Below are positions 56,640 to 64,000 of a stretch of DNA of 64,000 bases, one piece after another; positions within the stretch are counted from its first letter, which is position 1, and each line of letters opens with the position of its first letter. Source of the DNA: Guillardia theta CCMP2712 (lineage: Eukaryota; Cryptophyceae; Pyrenomonadales; Geminigeraceae); contig NW_005434604.1 of the NCBI RefSeq assembly GCF_000315625.1, forward strand, positions 135,643-199,642, given 5' to 3'. The notes below the pieces were generated by a model, which was not told the origin of the DNA, searched no databases, and saw only the letters and a program-made list of their open reading frames with translations. The position numbers and the translations under genes are program-made.

Positions 56640-59600
56640 CTAGCGCGAGGAGGAGGATCGGAAGCGCATCTTGCTGATCTCAGGAAAGACGCTGTCTCTG
56701 CGGGAGACATCCCGGTAGCTGTCCACTATGTTGGTCCCATCGCGATAGCCACTTGCTATCGTTCTCTCCCTGTACGGCACCTCCTCCATCATCTCCTCGT
56801 TGTACGATTCTTTGCCCGCAAACTTGGCCTTCCTCATCCTCTTTGTGATCCCGACGGAGAGCTCGTCTGTGCTCGGCACACGGAGCTTAGCGACCGGAGC
56901 GCTGGACTGCAACTTCCCTTCCTCATGCCAGACCGCATGAACCTTGTCTCCTGTGCGGAAGAAACCTCTTCCGTGCGGCCTCCCTCTCTTCCATTGCCCT
57001 TCATATCGGCTTCCGTTGGGCCACAGAAACTCTCCCCATCCTTCTCTGCTTCCTAGCACGAACTCCCCGTTGTACTTGGATCCATCCTCCCACCACCTCG
57101 AGCCTGAGCCATGGAAGCACATCTCCTCCTGCTCCTCCACGTCCCCAACTTCTCCATCATAGTAAGACTTGTCCGGAAACGTGAAAGTCCGTCGAGCCTT
57201 CTCGTGGGGCTGCATCAGGATGACCGACCCAAACCTGCTCTCAATGTCGTACGCCTCACCCCCGTACGCCAGCACTGCAGAGCCATGCTGCTTGTCGTTC
57301 AGCCAGTCCCCGTCATACTTGTACAGAGTCCCGTCTTGGTCCCTCCACTTCTGCATCCCCTTCCCTTCTCTCTTTCCATTCACAAAGTCTCCCTCGTACA
57401 CGCTCCCGTTCGGCCATGTCAGCTTGCCCCGCCCATGTCGGCATCCCTCCAGGTATTCGCCTTCGAACTGCATGCCATCAGGAAACTTCTCCTTGCATGT
57501 GCCATGCCGTTTCCCATACTTCCACTCGCCCTCGTACACATACCCATCTTCCCCCACGAAAGTACCCCTCCCGTCTAACTTCCCGTTCTTCCAGCGTCCT
57601 CGGTACTCGCTGCCGTTGACAAACTTCATCGTTCTCTCCCCCGTATACCAAAACTGCCTCCGTTTGTCTGCGTCTCTCTCGCGCGATCGAGACTCGTCGA
57701 GCACCTGCATCTTCATCTTCACGCTGTAGTGTCCTACTTTGTTCCAGACTGTGACAACCCACGTGCCGAGCTCGCAGTTGCGCAAGGGGCGACCGTAGAT
57801 CGTTCCGGTCCTCTCCTCCATCTCAAGGCCGTACGGAAGCTGCTTCCAGTACTCCCAAAACCTGCAAAGCAACGTCAGCAAGCGAGGACAAGCCTCAGGC
57901 CTCTCACTCTTCGAACTCGATCTGTCCAGTCCCGTCTTTGTCGATCTGAGCGAGCAGCCATCGGAACTCTCCCTCAGTCAACTTCTCCCCTAGATCTCTC
58001 AGGCAAAGTCGGAACTCGCTGGGATCAAGAGCCCCGCTGTCGTCTTTGTCGAACCTGTTGAACACCTCTCTAGCTTTCTCAACTTCTCTGGCCACTGTGA
58101 ATCTCCTCGGAGCAGAGGCGTCGCAGAGCAGCACCTCGTTGTCCTTGATGGACTCGTTGAGCGAGTAGACGAGGTCAAACTTCATGTAGATCAGTGTTGT
58201 CGCCACCTTCGCCACTTCGATGTGAACATCCACTGAGTGTGACCCCACGTAGTTCTTCCCGGTAACGACGAACCTGACGCTTTCTGTTACCCCTGGCTTT
58301 CCGCTAGATGTTGTCTCCCTCGTAGGGGCACCACTGATCGTTCCAGTCTTCTCGTCCAGCTCTAGACCAGGAGGGAGTGGCGGGTAGACCGTGAAGCTGA
58401 CACTGCTTCCCTCGAAGGTCAGGGTGTTGTCATAGAACATCTCGCCGCACTCCGACAGAGTCTCAGGGTCAGCATCGACTCTGCAATAGCACTCGGGGCT
58501 ATGCAGCTTGTAAATCACGTCCGAGGAGCGATAGCGAAACTGAGACGGAGCGTCTTGAACCTCCATGTTAAGCGTGGTGGAGGTTTCTCCTACCGGATTC
58601 CATGCTGTGATCACGTACAACCGAAGCTGGGAGGGCAGCAGAGGCACGCCAGTGATGGACCCGTCGTTCTCGTTGAGGTGCAGGCCCTTGGGGAGGGCAG
58701 AGGAGAAGTACCTGGAGAAGGCGTCGAAGGTGATGGAGTCAGAGCCCTCCAAGAGCATGGACGAGAAGATTTCCTCCATGTCAGACTTGGCCAGGCGGAT
58801 ACCAAGAATGCTCAGCATCTCCTTGAACTCTGAGAAGTCCAGAGTGCCGGACTGATCGTCATCGTAGGAGTCAAAGAGGGTCCGCAAGCGCAGCGGATCG
58901 ATCCCAACAAGGAACCTCATGCACCCATTCTTCGACTTGGCCGTTCCATTCGTCGCGCACTTCATGGGTCGGCAGGCGGTGTTGGTGGCGAGTCTGACCA
59001 CGTCTTCGACTAACTTGTACCGGAAGTTTGAAGGCGGATCCATCACTTCCATGCTCACCTCGCACTCAGTGGAGCCAACCCTGTTGCTCGCTCGAATGAC
59101 GTAGTCTGTCGCTCCCGCAGACCTCAGGGGAACTCCACTGATGGCGCCTGTTTCTCTGTCGATCTTCAGTCCCTCAGGAAGCTCGGGGCTCGTGCTGAAG
59201 ATGAAGGGGTGGGTTCCATTGATGGCCTTCACCTTGAGGGGGCCCTTGATCCAGTCGCCCTCCTGGTTGACTTTGAAGTGGTCAGCTCCTTCTCTGTGCC
59301 CAGAGTACATCTGCTTCGCAATCCTCACAAAGTCGTCGAAGAAGATCTCTTGCTCCTCTCCGCGATCGCTGTTCGTGGCCTCCCTCATCATGCTGCTCAG
59401 GTCTTCCTCGGAAATACGAACCCCCCACGCTTCCAGCGCGTCCCCCATCTCCTTGGCGTCTACTGACCCGGAGTGATCCGAGTCAATGGCGTCGAACAGC
59501 TCCCGGGCTGCTGAGATAAGTCTATTGTCATCCATCCTCTTTCCCAGCTTTGAAATCAACGACGCTCTTGCTGACTTCCACGCGTCCAGCTGCAGCTCTC

Positions 59601-61632
59601 CCTGCCGGTAGATGACGTTGGTGAAGCAGTACTCCAGCTCCACGGGGGGGTCAAGAGCTTGGAAGTAGACCTGACAGTGGGCGTGCCCGACATCATTCTG
59701 CACGGTGACTGTGTGAAGAACTTTTGCTGAGTCGTGCAGTGGTCTCCCCGCAATAGTTCCTGTCTCAGTATCGATGGACACTCCCTCAGGAAGCGGAGGG
59801 TCGATAGAGAACCTGTGCGGCCTCGTTCCCTTGAGTGTGGCGACTTTGATAGGCTTCAACTTCTGTTCCACCGCGCAGAAGACGTCAAGAGATTCGTACT
59901 GCAAGTTTGACACGGTCTCTAGTATGGAAAGCTTCAGCACAAACTTAGTCGATCCCAAACGATTCATGGCAGTGATGGTCCATAGGCGGCCGTTCAAGTT
60001 GGTTTCGTCTATCATCCTTGCCAGTTCATCGTCTTTGATTGTGACACCAACCTTGTTCAAGGCAACCACCAGCTCATCAATGGATAACTCGCCAGAACCA
60101 TCTGAATCCATCTCTTGGAAAATTTGATCGAGCCTCTCCCAAAGCTCTTCTTTCTTCAGGTTTGGACCGATCATTTTCACGATCCCCACCTTCGCACTCT
60201 CCCAGACATCATCATTGTTGCCAACGTAGATATTCGTCAGAAGATTTTTCCAGCTTTGAAAGTCAATTCCTGGATCATTCAATCCCTGATCTATCCCTGC
60301 TTCATCCATCATTTCAAGTATCGTCGCTTGCTCCACATCCAGGCCCAAACTGTTCAACGCCAGCTCAAGCTCTCCGATGTCTATCTTCCCCGACCCGTCC
60401 TCGTCAAACTCGTTGAACACCTCTCTACATCGGATGGGAAGTTCAAGCTCCACGTCTAGTCCTTCCCCCAACTTCTTGATCAATGCATACCCTGCTTCCT
60501 TCCAGGCGCCGTACTTGTCTTTGCTGTGATACATCTTGAACAGCATCTCCTCGAATTCGAGGATCTCGATCTCAGCACTGCCATCAACGTCTAACTCAGC
60601 CGCCATGTGCGTCAACTCTTCGTCAGAAACTTGTATGTGAAGCGAAGTCATCAGAGCCTTCAGCTCGTCGAAGTCTATCTGCCCGGACCCATCCTCATCG
60701 TACTTGTTGAAGATCTCCCTTGCTCGTTCTCGGATCTCTTCTTCTGTCAGGTTCATCCCTAATTCTTTGAGGAGCGCATTTCTTGCCTTCTTCCATCCGC
60801 TGTCGCTGGTTTTGCCCATGTACATCTGCAAGCACAGGTCTCTCCAACCTTGCATGCTCAGCGAACTTTGCCCTGTAGGGTTCCCACTTATGATCCCCGT
60901 GGCCTCATCGAAATGAAGGCCCGGAGGCAGCGGTCGATCGATGCTGAAGTGTATGGGGGCAGAGCCAGATTCAAGAAGAGGCTCGTTGGGAATGATGTCA
61001 TGTTCGGATGCGTACTTACACACACCAGCAGTGTATGTCAGCTCTGCCGGCGCGTCCTCCATCTCCACATGATCGCCAGAAGTCATGGAAACGAACAGGT
61101 AGAATTGTCCATACCCCTTGTCGGACGTTCGTTCGCCCGGTGAGAACTGGTCGAGGAAGCTCGTATGGACTACATTACGAATGGTGGCATCCAGCTTGTC
61201 GCCGTTGACGCCGAAGGAGAGCAGGCCAGCATCTACATCGAAGAAGACATCTACCACATCGCCTGTTCCCGTCATCCGCTTTTCCTTCTGATCTGACGCC
61301 GGGACTTGGCGGCCGCCACTCCGCAAGCATCCGTCGGAATTGCAGTAATGCCAGAGCCGATCGTTGAAGTACGTGTCCAGCGCTCCCTTCTGCAAGTCAG
61401 AGTCCTGTATGTCCACCGCGATCCCGATGCAGAGCGAAGCTGAGGGATTCTTCCTCACGATCTTGAGCTGCCATCTGTGCTTCCCTCTTCGTCTGGGAAC
61501 CTTGGCCAGCACAAGATATTCTCCCTCACAGTCTGGGATGCTTGCAGACTTCCCCTCGACCACGGCATGCTCGCGCGACCATCGCCCCCACACATTGCTC
61601 TGAATGTGCGCCATGCCACCGAGATCGGACAA
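56640..61632 (-). CDS. Giant EF-hand / Ig-like / MORN multidomain protein
   Basis: Two exons, 61632-57903 and 57856-56640, separated by a 46-nt GT-AG intron that joins in phase (IEFEE|FWEYW), giving about 1650 aa. It starts with a lectin/SPRY-like domain (HRWQLKIVRKNPSASLCIGI; VDVFFDVDAGLLSFGVNG). Then EF-hand calcium loops alternate with short putative-Ig (He_PIG-type) segments. Loops include DEDGSGQIDFDE, DEDGSGKIDIGE, DSDGSGELSIDE, DSDHSGSVDAKE, DDDQSGTLDFSE, DKDDSGALDPSE and DKDGTGQIEFEE. Ig-type segments include PLPPGLHFDEATGIISGNPT, PLPEGVSIDTETGTIAGRPL and ELPEGLKIDRETGAISGVPL. The C-terminus has about seven MORN repeats (EYRGRWKNGKLDGRGTF; YEGEWKYGKRHG; YEGQWKRGRPHGRGFF). A calcium-responsive membrane or cytoskeletal scaffold is inferred. 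Confidence 0.88.
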
Positions 61633-61769
61633 AGAGTTGGTTCTCTCAGCTTCCTAGCTCAAGGTTCTCTCACTCGGCATCGCCATCATTGAGCAGCAAG
61701 CGCATCGCCATGAGCAGCAAGCGCATCGCATCCTTCTATGCGCCATCAGTTGCTCTGCCGGTAGAAACT

Positions 61770-62060
61770 TGATCCCTTTCTCACTCAAAGTAGGCAGTTA
61801 AAAAGCAGTACGTGGACAATCAGGCCCGCGCCGATCAGTTCGGACTAGTCGGGCCCCGGGCCCCGGCTGGCATGGCCCCATCAGTACTGCACTCAAAGTT
61901 ACCAACAACACTGGTCGTTCCTCAGAAAGTGAACGACCACTGTAACGAAAACAGTACCATCAGGCGGTGCTTGCTGCCAAAAATGAAAGTACCCCTCTTT
62001 CAAAGGAATATTGTACCGGTACTTTATCCCTCAAAGGTTCATTTTTCAACAATTCAAGGG
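61770..62060. repeat. Dispersed element, copy E
   Basis: Contains the 42-nt block 61783-61824, nearly identical to 8776-8815, followed by a GGGCCCCGGGCCCCGG stretch as in the other islands. A second ACTCAAAG word lies near 61890. It sits just upstream of the giant EF-hand gene's start (61632, minus strand). Ends not defined. Confidence 0.55.
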
Positions 62061-62541
62061 ACGTGACTGGATAGGGAGGGGTGGGGGTCATAGGAGTTCT
62101 TGATGTAACGGAAAGCTTGGTTCAATCCTCGGTACTACCATGCAAAGCTCACAGCAGCAAAGTAATGCAGGAGGTAAAGGAGAGGAGGGAGGAGACAGGA
62201 AACCTTCTTGTTGACTTGCGATGTTCATCCAAGTACCCTCTGATTTGTTATCTGATGTCTACTGTTCCTGCCTCTTGCATCATAGCCATCAACTAGCTGC
62301 TGGGGTTTGTTTCTCGTGTGCAATTTACTTGCTTTTGGTCTTTCATCGGTGAATGCTGATGGTGTGTGTGGTTAACGGACCCGACTTTAAAATCAGATAT
62401 GATATTTGAATGAATGTCTTCCCACAAAACAGTGGTTCTATGCTGTGCTTCCTTCTTGAAGTCCAAAGATGCACAATTTTTTTTGTATCGCTCATGCCGT
62501 ATAACAGTACAAATACTAAATCGCAGCGGCCATGAAAGCTA
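62061..62541. other. Intergenic stretch
   Basis: No supported exon. Open frames on both strands are short, and composition is AT-richer than the islands. It may contain the promoter or 5' untranslated exons of the last gene. Confidence 0.5.
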
Positions 62542-63855
62542 TTGATTGATGGTCTAACAAATAGGTTTTTTTCAGGTGCTGTATCGATGGGAGAAGCACA
62601 ACAATTGTATCTACATAGGAGTTTATGTCCGAACATTATGCCTTCAGAGCCAATACATGTTGGTATGAAACACACCCAACTCAAATGCTTGAATCTAATA
62701 TTCTCAATAGGTGCAGAGAACAAAAGGCAACAGTCTCCAACGAGCGATATTCAAGGTGATTTAAATCTGTTTGTTGACTGAGCGTGGGTCTTCGTGTTAT
62801 TTGTGGTTGAATTTTTTTCGATCCTAGAACATTCGAATCACAATCCAACGCCAAGTAGTGAAACACGATCAAATTGCAATCGTCACATGAAGCATTTTGA
62901 ACCTGCAGCTCCTGTAGAGGGTTGCAGCAGCAAAGTATGGATCCCACTCCGGTTTGATTTCCTCTGTGACTTGTTGTATTCCAGCGCGTCCGTTGCATCC
63001 ATTGCAGCTGGACCGGTGCAAAGAATGTGTCGCAACAACTCCATCACTTGGCGGTATATCATGTTGGTTTCTTTTAATATGAGACTCACATGCTTCAGGT
63101 CGTTTGCCCAACCTTCCCTACAATACCAGAATATCAAGACGAATGGAGGATACTGGTGAATTTGCTCAGCAAACTCGATTCAGGTCTGATGTTCTCCCAG
63201 GTCCGAAATTTGCCTTCTTCCCAGTTGAAGACCAAGAAGTCTAAACAAGCCCATGCGCTCGCATTACAATCTTGTTTGCCAAGCTCCGTCCTTGATGGGA
63301 GTTTGGACTCACAGGTTGAGTACACCTTGTGCTTGATTTGTCCTTGACGTGGTTGCGTAACAGGAAATCAGAGGTGATGAGCCACCAGGCAAGAGAGCAA
63401 AGCGGGGTGACAGTCAATCAAGAGCGCAGAATCCAAACCTGTCAAGAGCACTAGAGCACATCATGCAAGTAGCTGCTGAAGCCCAGGACGCGCAATCTTC
63501 GTCGCCAATGCTGAGACAGGCGAGAGTTGGGCGAGGCAGGCTTTCCGGGATTAACATCTGTATGAAGGCCGTGAGAGATGAAGAAGTGTCACATGTGCTA
63601 AGACAAGTACTGAAGGAGATTAAGGTTCGACGGTTGTATGATGCAAATCTCAAATAAGACACAAAATAGGGATTACGAGAAGACACCAAGAGACAGACAG
63701 AAGAAACTCGGGAAGTTTCTAAGTTGCTGAAAGAAATTCTTGGAAACAGAATCCCCTCGCAGGTAATTCAAAATCTGATTGAAATCTGATACTCAGAAAT
63801 TTGATCGTTTTGCTTGCAGGAACTTGGCGGACGTCCCTCAAACGGTAGAGCTTGA
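62542..63855 (+). CDS. Probable zinc-finger (BED/C2H2-like) nuclear protein
   Basis: Exon-like segments: about 62572-62770 (MGEAQQLYLHRSLCPNIM; NKRQQSPTSDIQ); about 62829-62935 (NHNPTPSSETRSNCN; KHFEPAAPVEGCSSK); about 62985-63050 (VRCIHCSWTGAKNVSQQLHH); further segments near 63100-63315; about 63365-63610 (EIRGDEPPGKRAKRGDSQSR; LRQARVGRGRLSGINICMK); 63670-63760 (GLREDTKRQTEETREVSKLL); and 63820-63855 ending GGRPSNGRA. The Cys-x2-Cys...His-x3-4-His/Leu pattern resembles BED/C2H2 fingers that bind DNA, and a KRAKR run could be a nuclear signal. The 5' end and several joins are uncertain. No transposase core was seen. Confidence 0.5.
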
Positions 63856-64000
63856 TTGCAATAGCTGAAGTGGAACTTGACCTCTTTTCTTCCACAGAAG
63901 CTCAAGATCCAAACTGAAACAATTCAAGGAACAAGACCAGATCCCTGTGGTCACATGATGTAAAAGAAGGATCCGGCAGGTTCGGAACATTCCTTAATAC
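63856..64000. other. Window end, downstream of the last gene
   Basis: About 145 nt after the last stop. A pyrimidine tract ending in CAG (about 63885-63899) looks like a splice acceptor, so a 3' untranslated intron or another gene may continue beyond the window. Confidence 0.4.

Overview
The window is nuclear DNA of an intron-dense unicellular alga. Genes on both strands are split into many short exons by GT-AG introns (a smaller number are GC-AG), many only 40-60 nt long. Long introns are filled with purine/pyrimidine tracts and microsatellites, and there is a 100-N assembly gap. Several proteins begin with a signal peptide followed by a basic Ser/Arg-rich stretch, in one case with Phe right after the predicted cleavage site. 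That is the bipartite plastid-targeting style of algae with secondary plastids, so a cryptophyte such as Guillardia is my best guess (inference; no rRNA or organelle marker is present).

Layout. 1-2.2 kb: 3' part of a DEAD-box RNA helicase (+). 2.4-7.8 kb: trypsin-like protease/PDZ/ankyrin protein (-). 8.3-9.1 kb: GC-rich dispersed element. 9.6-12.6 kb: FIST-domain protein with an N-terminal targeting sequence (+). 13.2-16.1 kb: two tandem minus genes, one of unknown function and one TPR-like. 16.1-16.9 kb: second GC-rich element. 16.9-20.7 kb: prominin-like pentaspan protein carrying a DUF4215 cysteine motif (+). 20.7-22.2 kb: short-chain dehydrogenase (-). 22.3-26.5 kb: membrane module followed by, and probably spliced to, an amidase (+). 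26.7-29.3 kb: SET/MYND (SMYD) methyltransferase (-). 29.8-32.2 kb: S1-domain protein (+). 32.5-33.8 kb: Ash2/Bre2-type SPRY protein (-). 34.1-37.5 kb: LRR coiled-coil protein (+). 38-40 kb: Rubisco-LSMT-like SET protein (-). 40.6-42.9 kb: ankyrin protein with Thr-Pro repeats (+). 42.9-43.5 kb: third GC-rich element. 43.8-45.2 kb: MAPKK-like kinase (+). 45.6-46.6 kb: plastid-targeted phycobiliprotein-like protein (-). 46.9-48.9 kb: class III alcohol dehydrogenase (-). 50-52.1 and 52.8-55.1 kb: two signal-anchored coiled-coil proteins (+). 52.3-52.5 kb: fourth GC-rich element. 55.5-56.6 kb: intronless methyltransferase with a plastid presequence (+). 56.6-61.6 kb: giant EF-hand/Ig-like/MORN protein in two exons (-). 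61.8-62.1 kb: fifth element copy. 62.5-63.9 kb: probable zinc-finger protein (+).

The genes do not form an operon or an obvious pathway; this is ordinary mixed nuclear gene content. Loose themes are protein/chromatin lysine methylation (SMYD, Ash2, LSMT-like SET within 13 kb), calcium and kinase signalling, and plastid-directed proteins. Exon boundaries were built by hand from reading frame, intron phase and splice dinucleotides, so individual ends can be off by a few bases. Gene names rest on motif recognition, not on database searches.
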